DNA from: Gammaproteobacteria bacterium
GTDB taxonomy: Bacteria > Pseudomonadota > Gammaproteobacteria > Xanthomonadales > SZUA-36
Direction of reading: 5' to 3'
Assembly: GCA_030426265.1 (NCBI GenBank)
Contig: JAUHYP010000002.1
Coordinates: 113,887 to 177,886 of the forward strand
Length of the DNA: 64,000 nucleotides
Of the stretch, positions 13,054-21,636 are shown in pieces. Under the pieces are notes generated by a model that ran no database searches, was not told where the DNA came from, and saw nothing but the letters and a program-made list of their open reading frames with translations. Both the position numbers and the translations under genes were made by a program. The first letter of the stretch is position 1. Each line of letters opens with the position of its first letter.

Positions 13054-13124
13054 GCCGGGTCCGACAAGGGGGCAGGGCGGATGCTCTGATTCGTTGAACC
13101 GTTCGGCGGGAACTGGAAATAGTC

Positions 13125-15086
13125 CTACTCGGGCAGTCGGTACGCCCGGTTCTCGAACAGCCACGGTCCGAAGCGGGCGTAGGCCAGGGCCTTGTACACC
13201 AGCTTGCGGTCTTCGGCGGGCAGCGGTTCGAACTCGCCGCTGGGCAAGAGGTGGAAGGCACGCGGCTCGTGGTCCGCCTGCAGGATGACCGCGCGATCGC
13301 CTTCCACGAAGGCCTGCAGTCCATGGAACTGCATCACCGCGCGACCTGAACCCTCACGGAACTCCGCCCGGGTCAGATCCCGGCCGATGGCCGGGTGCGC
13401 GCCGCTCACGCCCAGCAGGGACAGCAGCGTCGGCACCAGGTCGATCTGGCTCACGATGCCCGGCACGCGCCGCGGTTCGATATCGGCTCCCAGGATCACG
13501 CCCGGCACGCGAAACCTGTCCACCGGCACCAGGTGCCCCCCCCAGGTGCGGGCGTTGTGGTCGGCGACGACCAGCACCACCGTGTCTTCCCACCACGAGG
13601 CCTTTCGCGCCTGTTCGAGGAAGCGGCCCAGGGCCCAGTCCGAGTACTTGATGGCCGTGGCGCGCCCGGGCGGTTCACCCGTGCCCGGCGTGTCTTCCTC
13701 CGGCGTGACCCGGCCCGGCGGCACGTCGAAGGGCTCGTGGTTGCTGGAGGTGAACACCAGGCTGAAGAAAGGGGCGTCCGCCGCGTCGGCGGCTTCCAGG
13801 TGCGCCAGGGCGCGGTCGAACAGGTCTTCGTCGGAGACCCCCCAGGGGCCACGGAAGACCGGGTTCTCGAAGTCGTCATCGTCCGTCACGCCCTGGAAAC
13901 CGTTGTTGAGGAAGAAGCGGCGCATGTTGTCGAAATGGGATTCGCCGCCGTAGAGAAAATGGGTGGCGTAGCCCTTTCGACGAAGGAATTCGGCGATGGT
14001 GAAGAAATCGTCCTGGGCCTGGGGGGCCTTCACCGCGGCTTCCGCCGTGGAGGGTGTGAAACCCGACACCAGGGCTTCCAGGCCACGCGCCGAGCGCATG
14101 CCGGTGGCGTACAGCCGTTCGAACCAGAGTCCCTGGTCGGCCAGGGCGTCGATTTCCGGTGTGAGCGTCCTCCCACCCAGCGCGGCCACGTGCTCGGCGC
14201 CGATGCTTTCCATCACCACCATCAGCAGGTTCAGCGGCCGTTCCCGGGGTGTCGTGGCGTCCTGGTGGTGCAGGGTGGGAACCGCGGGGTCGAGGAGGTC
14301 GTCCGGTGCGATCCCGGCCTCGGCCTGCATGACCCGCACCACGGCCGCATCTCCGATGACCCCGTACCGGAACTGCGTCGCTTCCCGGTCACGCCGGTGC
14401 TCGTAGATGGCGTAGAGCACCGAGTAGGGCGAGTTCAGGGGCAGGGAATTGACCATGGTGTCGCTGGAGAAGGCCGCCACGCTCGGGTTGACGGGGCGGT
14501 GATCCAGCGTGGAGCGGATCATGGCCACGAAGACCAGCAGCAGTACGGGCGTCACCCACAGGCAGAACCACCCGCTTGAGGGCCGGTCGCGCTCCGGGTC
14601 ACGGCGCATCCAGCGGAACGCAGCCCCGGCCGCCGCCAGGCAGGCCAGGGTGACAACGATCAGCCGGACGGGATGCAAGCCCCAGATCGTTGCCAGCACT
14701 TCGCGCGGGTAGCGCAGGTACTCGACGAACAGCCAGTTGGGCCGCGCATCGAACTGGTCGATGAAGGGGCCGCTGGCCGCCTCCACGAACACAACGCCGG
14801 CCACCACCGCCGCACACCAGGCCGGGAACAGCCAGGCCGCCATCCTTCGCCCGATCCGCGAGAGGTGAAACCAGGGCAGGAGGGTCACCGGCAGGACGAA
14901 CAGCAGGCCCAGCAGGATCAGGTCGAAGCGCAGCCCCTGGGCGAACACCTGCCCCAGGCCCTCGGTGGCCAGCACGCGATCGGCGTGTTGCCAGACCAGC
15001 AAGGCGCGTGACAAGGCCAGGCCGGCCAGGAAGGCCAGGGCCAGCCAGGCGAAGCGTTTGAAGATGACCAGGTTTTGGAGGGACAC
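13125..15086 (-). CDS. LTA synthase-like membrane sulfatase/phosphoglycerol transferase
   Basis: Inner-membrane protein with about five N-terminal helices (residues 1-230) and an extracytoplasmic alkaline-phosphatase-fold domain. Metal and active-site blocks: VVMESIGAEHV, TGMRSARGLEALVSG (nucleophile region), SSNHEPF and VVADHNAR. The family moves phosphoglycerol or phosphoethanolamine groups onto glycans or lipids; the substrate here is unknown. A GTG at 15086 is preferred because the protein then starts just before the first helix. Longer readings to 15290 overlap the divergent gene. The start is uncertain. Confidence 0.82.
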   Translation of the reverse strand: MSLQNLVIFKRFAWLALAFLAGLALSRALLVWQHADRVLATEGLGQVFAQGLRFDLILLGLLFVLPVTLLPWFHLSRIGRRMAAWLFPAWCAAVVAGVVFVEAASGPFIDQFDARPNWLFVEYLRYPREVLATIWGLHPVRLIVVTLACLAAAGAAFRWMRRDPERDRPSSGWFCLWVTPVLLLVFVAMIRSTLDHRPVNPSVAAFSSDTMVNSLPLNSPYSVLYAIYEHRRDREATQFRYGVIGDAAVVRVMQAEAGIAPDDLLDPAVPTLHHQDATTPRERPLNLLMVVMESIGAEHVAALGGRTLTPEIDALADQGLWFERLYATGMRSARGLEALVSGFTPSTAEAAVKAPQAQDDFFTIAEFLRRKGYATHFLYGGESHFDNMRRFFLNNGFQGVTDDDDFENPVFRGPWGVSDEDLFDRALAHLEAADAADAPFFSLVFTSSNHEPFDVPPGRVTPEEDTPGTGEPPGRATAIKYSDWALGRFLEQARKASWWEDTVVLVVADHNARTWGGHLVPVDRFRVPGVILGADIEPRRVPGIVSQIDLVPTLLSLLGVSGAHPAIGRDLTRAEFREGSGRAVMQFHGLQAFVEGDRAVILQADHEPRAFHLLPSGEFEPLPAEDRKLVYKALAYARFGPWLFENRAYRLPE

Positions 15087-15232
15087 GGGCGGTGGGAACG
15101 CGGCTCTCAGGGCAATGGGGCTGCGCCCTCGGCGCAGGGGAAGGCAAGGATACCCATGAGGATATTTCCCGTCCAACGAAGTAACATGGCGCCGAACCCA
15201 ATCGGCAATGGCCATCGGCCAGGGAACGCGCG

Positions 15233-16177
15233 ATGAGAACCCGAAGCAAGGTGCATGCCCTGTTACTGGTGACCGCATTCGCGGCCGCACCCGGCTGGGT
15301 GACGGCGAATCCGGACGATACCGACCAGACCGGCCGCTCCCTGGCGGAACTGTCCCTGGACATGATCAATCCCTTCGGCTCCGTGTTCGCCGTGTACAAC
15401 CGTTACGAGTACACCCAGTTCCAGGGTGACCTCACCGGGGCTGACGACCAGGTGCGCCAGAACGTGGACGTCACTGCGTCCTGGCCCTTCCTGCTCGACA
15501 GCGGCAAGCGCATCGTGGCGCGGATGACCTTTCCCGTCAGCCTGGGTGAACCCACCCTGTTCACCGTGGAACGCGACTATGTGGAGTGGGCCATCCGGCA
15601 GGAGGCGGATAACCTCGCGGACGGGCTTCCCTGGTTCGACGGGCACGGCGCCCTGGGGGACATCGAGTGGGACGTGGCCTGGGGGGGCGAGAGCGAGTCG
15701 GGGTGGATCACCGGCATCGGTGTGGCCGGAGTACTCCCGACCGGGCAGGACGGATCCATCGAGCGTGACCAGTACCTGCTGGGCCCCGACCTGACGTTGG
15801 GAAGGCGCACCGACTGGGGCATCGTCGGGGTGCGTGCGCGCCACTTCGTCGATGTAGCCGATGTGTCCAACGCCGAGGAGCGCATCACCTGGGACACCAA
15901 CGAGACCCACGTGAGCCTGTTCTACGCCTACGCCCTGGACAACGGTTGGAGCCTGGTGTCCAACCCCACGGCGGTGTTCGACTGGGAGGCCGCCAGCGGC
16001 AACGAGGTGCTGTTGCCCGTCGGCGGCGGCGCTTCGCGCATGTTTCGCTGGTTCGGCGTGCCGGTGAAGATGGACCTGGAGCTGGAGTACTACGTGGTCA
16101 GCCCGGACGCCTTCGGTCCGGAATGGCTGGCGCGCTTCAGCCTGTCCCCGGCCATCATCGACCGGGCGCGCCCCTGA
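15233..16177 (+). CDS. Putative outer-membrane beta-barrel protein
   Basis: A 314-residue protein with a clear signal peptide (HALLLVTAFAAAPGWVTA, cleavage about residue 25). The mature part has many short amphipathic strands (FAVYNRYEYTQF, MDLELEYYVV) with aromatic girdles and Gly/Asp turns, as in the transporter-like outer-membrane proteins often mislabelled neuromedin U. The conserved element LPTGQDGS is typical of that group. Function and ligand unknown. AGGGA lies 8 bp before the ATG. The methyltransferase follows 17 bp later, probably in the same transcript. Confidence 0.65.
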   Translation: MRTRSKVHALLLVTAFAAAPGWVTANPDDTDQTGRSLAELSLDMINPFGSVFAVYNRYEYTQFQGDLTGADDQVRQNVDVTASWPFLLDSGKRIVARMTFPVSLGEPTLFTVERDYVEWAIRQEADNLADGLPWFDGHGALGDIEWDVAWGGESESGWITGIGVAGVLPTGQDGSIERDQYLLGPDLTLGRRTDWGIVGVRARHFVDVADVSNAEERITWDTNETHVSLFYAYALDNGWSLVSNPTAVFDWEAASGNEVLLPVGGGASRMFRWFGVPVKMDLELEYYVVSPDAFGPEWLARFSLSPAIIDRARP

Positions 16178-16194
16178 GTGGGAAACCGGCCGCC

Positions 16195-16929
16195 TTGGGC
16201 CTCAAGCACGTCCAGAAGACCTATGACGCCCTCGGCGCCGAGGACCCCCTGTGGGCGGTGCTCAGCTTTCCGGAGCACAAGGGCAATCGCTGGGACCCTG
16301 AAGCGTTCTTCGCGCGGGGCAGGGCGGAGATCGACGCCGCCCTGGAAGAACTGGATCGGCGTGGCGTGCGCCCGTCCACCGATCGTGCCCTGGATTTCGG
16401 CTGCGGGGTGGGGCGGCTCAGCCAGGCCCTGGCGGAGCGCTTCGAGGCCGTGGACGGCGTGGACATCTCCCGCACCATGGTGGAACGGGCGCGGGACTTC
16501 AATCGCCATGGCGAGCGCTGCCGCTATCATGTGAACACCGTTCCCGACCTCGCGCTGTTCGGGGACGCGACCTTCGACTTCATCTACAGCAACATCACCC
16601 TGCAGCACATTCCGCCGGAGGCCTCGGAGGCCTACATCGGTGAGTTCGTTCGGCTGCTCACCCCCGGCGGCCTGGCCCTGTTCCAGGTGCCCAGCGGTCC
16701 GCGCCTGGCGCCGGGCGGACTGGGCGCGGCCTGGTACCGCTTCCGCTCCGGCCCGTTGCGCCGGGCCTGGAAGCGACTCCGTGGCAAGCCGCCGGTGGAA
16801 ATCCACTACGTCAATCGTGAGCGGGTGCTGGAACTGCTCGAGGGGGCCGGCGGCAGGGTGGTGGATGCCTGGCAGGAAGGTTCGGTGCGCCGGAAACGGG
16901 TCAGCTGGTTCTACCTCGTCACCGTCTAA
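16195..16929 (+). CDS. Class I SAM-dependent methyltransferase
   Basis: A 244-residue cytoplasmic methyltransferase. Motif I is ALDFGCGVGRLSQAL, the acidic post-motif is VDGVDIS, and motif IV lies around FDFIYSNITLQHI, as in the Methyltransf_11/25 group. The C-terminal third is basic and may contact a lipid or nucleic acid; the substrate is unknown. No ATG or GTG is available after the previous stop, so TTG at 16195 is the best start. An upstream ATG at 15946 would overlap the barrel gene by 232 bp. Confidence 0.78.
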   Translation: MGLKHVQKTYDALGAEDPLWAVLSFPEHKGNRWDPEAFFARGRAEIDAALEELDRRGVRPSTDRALDFGCGVGRLSQALAERFEAVDGVDISRTMVERARDFNRHGERCRYHVNTVPDLALFGDATFDFIYSNITLQHIPPEASEAYIGEFVRLLTPGGLALFQVPSGPRLAPGGLGAAWYRFRSGPLRRAWKRLRGKPPVEIHYVNRERVLELLEGAGGRVVDAWQEGSVRRKRVSWFYLVTV

Positions 16930-16971
16930 AAAAAAACCGGTTGGTGGAGGCTTGCGGGCCAGCCACCAACC
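16928..16971 (-). terminator. Intrinsic terminator for leftward transcripts
   Basis: GGTTGGTGG and CCACCAACC make a 9-bp stem with a 15-nt loop. On the minus strand it is followed by CGG and nine T (the A-run at 16928-16936). It therefore ends leftward transcripts from the small gene at 17052-17162, not the rightward methyltransferase transcript. Confidence 0.8.
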
Positions 16972-16972
16972 G

Positions 16973-17073
16973 CGTGCAGTTCATGCGGGTGGCGAATTGC
17001 GAACTGCACGGTTCACCCCGGCGGAACTGGCAATGCCGGGGCTGAACGCGGTCACGTCCGCGGGCGTGTGACC
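16973..17073 (-). other. Array of three inverted repeats (structured 3' region)
   Basis: Three hairpins are packed between the small ORF and its terminator. The first is CGTGCAGTTC / GAACTGCACG (16973-16982 and 17001-17010, 10 bp perfect). The second is GTTCACCCCGG / CCGGGGcTGAAC (17011-17021 and 17036-17047, one bulge). The third is GGTCACG / CGTGtGACC (17050-17073), which overlaps the ORF stop codon. With the terminator stem this makes four consecutive stems in about 145 nt. A structured small RNA or mRNA tail is likely. Confidence 0.6.
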
Positions 17074-17162
17074 AGTGAAATCGATTCGTTCGTTGCTTCG
17101 GAGGAGGGCTCGAGGGCGTCCGGCCCCTGGAGGCCGGTGCCGTGCTTGACGGGCATGTTCAT
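17052..17162 (-). CDS. Small 36-residue peptide gene, unknown
   Basis: Not recognised, and too short for usual ORF calling. The peptide starts MNMPVKHGTG and ends SLVTRPRT; it is polar, without signal peptide or membrane helix. Support comes from signals: AAAGGAG sits 6 nt before the ATG, the gene has its own hairpin array and terminator, and it lies just downstream of the LysR gene in the same orientation. An alternative is that the transcript acts as an RNA and the peptide is incidental. Confidence 0.45.
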   Translation of the reverse strand: MNMPVKHGTGLQGPDALEPSSEATNESISLVTRPRT

Positions 17163-17325
17163 GGACGACTCCTTTGTCATTGGTATGGCCACCATCCGTG
17201 GCGGCCGGCGCCTCTGGGCGCTTGCGGGTTAGATGCAGGAATCAGGCCATCGGGTCGTGGCGTTGAAAAACAATGGGTTGCGTTCGCGCCACGCATTGAA
17301 GGCCGCGGCGGAGTGACCCGATGGG

Positions 17326-18240
17326 TCAGGCCCTGACGCTTTTCGCCCGGTCTGGCTCCGGACGCTCGAATTCGGCGCACTCGGCTTCCAGCCAGTGGAG
17401 GAAGGCGCGTGCCTTGGGCAGCTCCATGTGCTGGGTCGGGCCCACGAGCCAGTAGGACCAGTCCGTGCGCACGATGCTCGGGACGGCCCGCACCAGTCGG
17501 CCATGAGCGATGTCCCGGGCCACGAGGGACCAGCGCGTCAGGGCGATCCCCTCGCCCAATTCGGCGGCCATCAGGATGGCCATGGCATTGTTGAGCAGTT
17601 TCACGCGCCGCTGCCGGCCGTAGTCCCCCATGACCCGGAACCAGCTGTCCCAGACCGGGCTGTCCACGTACAGCAGGTCGTGCTCGCGCAGGGCCGCCGC
17701 GCTGTCCAGCGGGCCGTGCTCGGCCAGGAAGCGCGGACTGCACACCGGCAGGATCCAGTCTTCCATCAGTGGTTCAGCCGCCAGGTCGCCGTAGTTGCCC
17801 GGCCCGAACCGGATGGCCAGCTGTACGTCGGTGCGGTCGAAATCGATGATGGCCTCATCGGCGCTGATGCGCAGGTCGATGTCCGGGTGCTGTTCCTGGA
17901 AGTGGCCCAGGCGTGGCATCAGCCATTTCTGCAGGAAGCCCGGCAGCATGCTGACCTGGAGCACGCCTTCGTTGCGGTCGGCGTCCAGGCGCTGCACGGC
18001 CTGGCGCAGTTCGCGCATTCCCCGCTCCACGCCGGGCAACAACTGCCGGCCCGCGGCCGTCAGGCTGATCTGCCGCCCACGGCGGTGAAACAGCTTCTGG
18101 TTCAGGCGTTCTTCCAGGGTGCGAATCTGGGAGCTGACGGCAGCGGTCGAGACGTGCAGTTCCTCCGCGCCCTTGCTGAAGCTGAGGTGGCGCGCCGCAG
18201 CCTCGAAGGTGCGCAGCGCATTGAGTGGGACGTTTGGCAT
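17326..18240 (-). CDS. LysR-family transcriptional regulator, GcvA-like
   Basis: A 304-residue regulator. The N-terminal winged helix-turn-helix (NALRTFEAAARHLSFSKGAEEL, with STAAVSSQIRTLEE as recognition helix) matches the GcvA/AmpR branch. The LysR substrate domain spans about 90-295. Regulators of this type usually control the divergent gene; here that is the small ORF at 18413. Another small gene lies 160 bp downstream in the same direction. The inducer is unknown. Confidence 0.88.
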   Translation of the reverse strand: MPNVPLNALRTFEAAARHLSFSKGAEELHVSTAAVSSQIRTLEERLNQKLFHRRGRQISLTAAGRQLLPGVERGMRELRQAVQRLDADRNEGVLQVSMLPGFLQKWLMPRLGHFQEQHPDIDLRISADEAIIDFDRTDVQLAIRFGPGNYGDLAAEPLMEDWILPVCSPRFLAEHGPLDSAAALREHDLLYVDSPVWDSWFRVMGDYGRQRRVKLLNNAMAILMAAELGEGIALTRWSLVARDIAHGRLVRAVPSIVRTDWSYWLVGPTQHMELPKARAFLHWLEAECAEFERPEPDRAKSVRA

Positions 18241-18269
18241 ATAAGTTAAGTAAAAATTAAGTGATGTTC

Positions 18270-18275
18270 ATTATA
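18270..18275 (-). promoter_or_regulatory. -10 element of the LysR gene
   Basis: On the minus strand TATAAT occurs 30 bp before the LysR ATG, giving a leader of about 22 nt. The leader is A+T-rich and carries repeated TTAAGT/AAGTTAAG words that could be an autoregulatory site. The -35 region (TTCCCG) is weak. Confidence 0.5.
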
Positions 18276-18362
18276 AACCGGCTGCCCTGACACGGGAAAG
18301 TCATGATAATTCGCTTGAATAAAGACCGCAAAGCACAGATTTACAGGTACTACTTGCACGAC

Positions 18363-18383
18363 AACCGGCGCGGTTTGCCGGTT
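18363..18383 (+). promoter_or_regulatory. Hairpin in the leader of the small gene at 18413
   Basis: AACCGGC and GCCGGTT form a 7-bp stem with a 7-nt loop, 15 nt upstream of the Shine-Dalgarno sequence. It could be an mRNA leader hairpin or a dyad bound by the divergent LysR protein. Confidence 0.35.
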
Positions 18384-18412
18384 CACGAAACCGTCACAAA
18401 GGAGACAAGTAA

Positions 18413-18625
18413 ATGTTGAAGCAAGACTTTACCGGAAATTCCGGTTCGACGCCGCCCGAATTCCCGGGCGAGGGCCCCGGCGTGGGCGCCGTGGAAGTGG
18501 CGAATGCCGCCAACGCGGTGGATTTTGCGCGGGACGCCCAACTCGCTCGCCGTCATCGCCGTGATCGCCGCGCCGCGCGCAGCGTTGCACGGGTGTCCCG
18601 TGGCTGGTCCGTGGGAATGTGGTGA
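18413..18625 (+). CDS. Small 70-residue protein, unknown, divergent from LysR gene
   Basis: Not recognised. The first half is Gly/Pro/Glu-rich (FPGEGPGVGAVEVANAANAV). The second half is strongly basic (LARRHRRDRRAARS) and ends in GWSVGMW. No signal peptide or membrane helix is evident. AAAGGAG lies 8 nt before the ATG, and a strong intrinsic terminator follows 43 bp after the stop, so the unit is discrete. Its position opposite a LysR regulator suggests it is the regulated target. The basic half could bind nucleic acid or membrane, but that is inference. Confidence 0.55.
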   Translation: MLKQDFTGNSGSTPPEFPGEGPGVGAVEVANAANAVDFARDAQLARRHRRDRRAARSVARVSRGWSVGMW

Positions 18626-18668
18626 GCGGTCCAGCCAGGCGCCTGAAGCGCCCCAGCCGGACCTGTTG

Positions 18669-18710
18669 AAGGCCCGTGCTCCCCTCGGGGGCACGGGCCT
18701 TCTCCTTTTC
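18669..18710 (+). terminator. Intrinsic terminator after the 70-residue protein gene
   Basis: AAGGCCCGTGC and GCACGGGCCTT form an 11-bp perfect stem with an 11-nt loop, followed by CTCCTTTTC. The rest of the gap to 18934 holds no gene; it must contain the promoter for the pilin operon, but only a weak TATGCT near 18860 is seen. Confidence 0.85.
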
Positions 18711-18934
18711 CAGGGGGCAGCCTTCCCGTCGAGGAATACGGGCCTGCTTTCCATCAACGCGTCACATTCCTACCCTTCTCTGCGCGATTTGCTGACGGGC
18801 GGCGCGATTCCTCCGACAAGCGGTAGCCCCCCGCATGGTGCGCAAACCCCTCGTTCCCTTATGCTTTTTCGCAGTTCCCTGCGTTTGTAACAGTAACCTT
18901 GCCCGCAAACCGGGCCAGAAAGGAGGGTCTGAGC

Positions 18935-19501
18935 ATGCGCGAGAATCGCACCCCCCCCACGAATCCGTGGGCCGGACCGGCGCGTCAGCGCGGCTTCACC
19001 GTCATCGAGCTCATGATCGTGGTCGTGGTCACGGCGCTGCTCCTGGCGATCGCCACCCCGAATCTCCGTGGCCTGCTGGCACGCAACCAGTTGCTCGGCC
19101 AGGCCAACGAACTCGCCGCCGCCCTGACGCTGGCGCGCAGCGAGGCGGTTGCCCGCGGGTCGCAGGCGGGTGTCTGCGCCAGCGCCGACGGAAGCACCTG
19201 CAGCGGTGACGCCGGAGACTGGAGCGAATTCGTCCTGGTTTATGTCGACGTGGACAACGACGACACCCTGGACGCCGGCGAACCATTGCTCAAGTCCTAC
19301 CGTTCCACCAGCGACGTCGACTGGACCGCGGACAATGACATTTCCGAATTTCACTTCAGGTCCACCGGCTTCAACAAGGTGGCCGGGCTGAGCAATGTCA
19401 CCCTCTGTCATGACAATCTCGATGAAAGCACCCGATGCCGCCGTGTCACCGTGCAACCCAGCGGCATCGTGAGCATCACCACGCACAACGCGAGCACATG
19501 A
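18935..19501 (+). CDS. fimT: Type IV pilus minor pilin, FimT/GspH family
   Basis: A pseudopilin of 188 residues at the head of the minor-pilin operon. The class III leader is cleaved at G|FTVIELMIV by PilD, and the conserved Glu5 is present. The GspH-type C-terminal domain follows, with paired cysteines in the middle (CASADGSTCSGD) and near the end (LCHD, RCRRV). The start at 18935 is chosen because AAAGGAGGG lies 8 bp upstream. The stop overlaps the next gene's ATG. Confidence 0.88.
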   Translation: MRENRTPPTNPWAGPARQRGFTVIELMIVVVVTALLLAIATPNLRGLLARNQLLGQANELAAALTLARSEAVARGSQAGVCASADGSTCSGDAGDWSEFVLVYVDVDNDDTLDAGEPLLKSYRSTSDVDWTADNDISEFHFRSTGFNKVAGLSNVTLCHDNLDESTRCRRVTVQPSGIVSITTHNAST

Positions 19502-20076
19502 ACGTGAACGAAGGCCTGACCATGTCCATCAACATCGATCGAAAGTTGCAATGCCTCGGTGCACCACGGCGCCAGGCGGGCTTCAATCTCCTCGAGGTCA
19601 TGATCTCCCTGGGCGTTCTCGCCCTGGGACTGGCCGGGATCGCGGCATTGCTCATCCAGGGAATGACCACGTCCAATTCGGCCACCCTCAACAGTGTCGC
19701 GGTGGCGCATGCCCAGACGGGCGCCGAAATGATGCGCGGCAACCTGGAGGCGTACACCGTGGGCTGGTATTTCGGCGGTAACACGTCCGGGGCGGCGCCG
19801 ACGGCGGTGACCTGCACCGGCGCCTGCTCCGAAGCGGACCAGGCCAACAACGATTTCGCCAAGTGGCGGGAACTGCTGGCGACGAGCATGCCGGACGGCA
19901 GCGGCGTCATCTGCACGGATTCCACGCCGGATGACGGCCAACCCGGCGCCCCGGCCTGCGATGGCGACGGCACCAACGTCATCAAGATCTTCTGGCGTGA
20001 TGCCAACGATGCCGATTCCCTGGCGGTTGTCGGCTCCGATACCCACCACCGCTTCGTGACCACGGTGAGCCCATGA
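19498..20076 (+). CDS. pilV: Type IV pilus modification protein PilV
   Basis: Minor pilin of 192 residues. The prepilin cleavage site is G|FNLLEVMISLGVLALG with Glu5, the LEVM(I/V) form typical of PilV. The ATG at 19498 overlaps the fimT stop; a second ATG at 19522 has a slightly better ribosome site (GAAGG), so the true start may be there. It is one of the PilVWX minor pilins that prime pilus assembly with PilY1. Confidence 0.87.
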   Translation: MNVNEGLTMSINIDRKLQCLGAPRRQAGFNLLEVMISLGVLALGLAGIAALLIQGMTTSNSATLNSVAVAHAQTGAEMMRGNLEAYTVGWYFGGNTSGAAPTAVTCTGACSEADQANNDFAKWRELLATSMPDGSGVICTDSTPDDGQPGAPACDGDGTNVIKIFWRDANDADSLAVVGSDTHHRFVTTVSP

Positions 20077-20879
20077 ACGGATTCCGTACACGGGGAAGCT
20101 TCGGCGTCCCCTCGCTCCAACGAGGCCTGACGCTCATCGAACTGATGATCGCCCTGCTGCTGTCCTCGCTCCTCGTGCTGGCGATGATCTACCTGTTCAT
20201 GGCCGGCCGCGCCAGCTTCCTGACCCAGGAGCAGGTCGCCCGCCAGCAGGAGAACGGCCGGTTTGCCTGGGAGTTGATCACCAAGGAACTGCAGGAGTCC
20301 GGCTACCACCCGGTCGTCTGGGATCCGCCGTCCCTGGGCTTCGCGCTGACCAACCAGACCAGTGACGGGGGTGGCCTGACGCCCGACCAGATCGAATTGC
20401 AGTACGAATCGGATCGCGACTGCCTGGGTGTGCCCAATACCGTCACGGAGCCGGTGACCCAGCCCACGGGGACCGTCGTCAACGTGCCGCGGTACTACCA
20501 GAAGCTGGCCCGCTTCACCGTCGACGCCACGACCGACCAACTCCTGTACACCTGCAGCTATGGCCCCGTGAACGGCGCCCTGGTGCAACAGATCAACGGG
20601 CCCGTGGCCGACGGGATCGAAAACCTGCAGATCCAATATGGCGAGGACACCACGGGCGACCTGAGCGTCAACCAGTGGGTGAACGCAGGGGCCTGGAGCA
20701 ATTTCTTCGATGTGGTTTCGGTGCGCATCGCGGTGGTCGTGGCGACGCCCGAGGAATTCACCATCGAAACCGATGACCAGACCTTCGACCTGTACAGCGC
20801 CACCACCACCGCCGCCAGTGACCGACGCGCCCGCAAGGTGTTCGCCGGCCAGATCAACCTGCGCAACCTGACCCTGTGA
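20073..20879 (+). CDS. pilW: Type IV pilus assembly protein PilW
   Basis: Minor pilin of 268 residues. Cleavage is after G in RGLTLIELMIALLLSSLLV with Glu5 conserved, and the long C-terminal domain fits PilW. The start overlaps the pilV stop by 4 bp. It should form the initiation complex with PilV, PilX, FimT/U and PilY1 in the inner membrane. Confidence 0.88.
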   Translation: MNGFRTRGSFGVPSLQRGLTLIELMIALLLSSLLVLAMIYLFMAGRASFLTQEQVARQQENGRFAWELITKELQESGYHPVVWDPPSLGFALTNQTSDGGGLTPDQIELQYESDRDCLGVPNTVTEPVTQPTGTVVNVPRYYQKLARFTVDATTDQLLYTCSYGPVNGALVQQINGPVADGIENLQIQYGEDTTGDLSVNQWVNAGAWSNFFDVVSVRIAVVVATPEEFTIETDDQTFDLYSATTTAASDRRARKVFAGQINLRNLTL

Positions 20880-20883
20880 GGCG

Positions 20884-21615
20884 ATGATGAAAAAGTACAC
20901 AGACCAACGCCCGCGCCGTCACCCGATCCGGGTTCCTGCCCGGCAGAAGGGATTCACTCTGCTGCTGGCCATGATCATGATCCTGGTCATGACCGTGTTC
21001 GGCATCTTCGCGCTGAACAATTCCATCCTGCAGGCGCGCATGTCGGCGAACTACCGCGACAGCCGCGTGGCGTTCGAAGGCGCGGAACTCGCCCTGCGAT
21101 GGGGTGAAACCTTTCTCCAGAGCCGCACGCCGATCGAACGTCCTTTCCCCTGCCAGACGCTGAACCCGGCGGACCCGCAGGCACTCTCCAACTGCGCCAA
21201 CCCACGCCAGGTCGTGGCCTCAGGCCTGATGGTGAACAACGTGACCGTGGACAAGGATGACGTGGAAGAGGGCGACCCCTGGGGCTGCGCCGCCGATCCC
21301 ACGCGCCCGGCCACGACGTACTGGGCGTACAACGCCCGCTACTTCGGCGAAGACCCGGAAGTGGCGTCCACCTGCGGTTCTCCGTCCATGATCAACAGCG
21401 ATACCGCCTGGGACCTCACCAACACGGCCCGAGGCGACCGCGCCCTGTCGCAGCAGCCGCGGTTCATGATGGAAGAGGCCTTCGTGGACCGTGACGACCT
21501 GGCGGGCAACCCCCAGCAGGGCCGCGTGTTCTATCGCGTTTACGCCGCTTCCACCGGGGAGCGGAACACCACTGTTTCCGTCCTTGAAAGTTCCGTGGCC
21601 AAGCGCTTCCAGTAG
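20884..21615 (+). CDS. pilX: Type IV pilus minor pilin PilX
   Basis: Minor pilin of 243 residues. The leader ends KG|FTLLLAMIMILVMTVFG, which lacks the usual Glu5 (Leu is there), as is common for PilX/GspK-like tip pilins that insert last. NNSILQARMSANYRD after the helix is the PilX N domain signature. Order and spacing match the PilV-W-X-Y1 array of Pseudomonas. Confidence 0.86.
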   Translation: MMKKYTDQRPRRHPIRVPARQKGFTLLLAMIMILVMTVFGIFALNNSILQARMSANYRDSRVAFEGAELALRWGETFLQSRTPIERPFPCQTLNPADPQALSNCANPRQVVASGLMVNNVTVDKDDVEEGDPWGCAADPTRPATTYWAYNARYFGEDPEVASTCGSPSMINSDTAWDLTNTARGDRALSQQPRFMMEEAFVDRDDLAGNPQQGRVFYRVYAASTGERNTTVSVLESSVAKRFQ

Positions 21616-21636
21616 CGCCGGCCGGAGGAGTCCGAG

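Noticed and set aside
17040..17073. TGA followed by a hairpin in the 36-codon ORF, suggesting selenocysteine.
   Set aside because: Reading through would add only 12 residues with no selenoprotein motif; the hairpin is one of a series leading to a terminator.
17052..17162. The small peptide as a PqqA-like or other RiPP precursor.
   Set aside because: No radical SAM, cyclase or peptidase gene is adjacent, and the peptide lacks the Glu-Tyr motif of PqqA.
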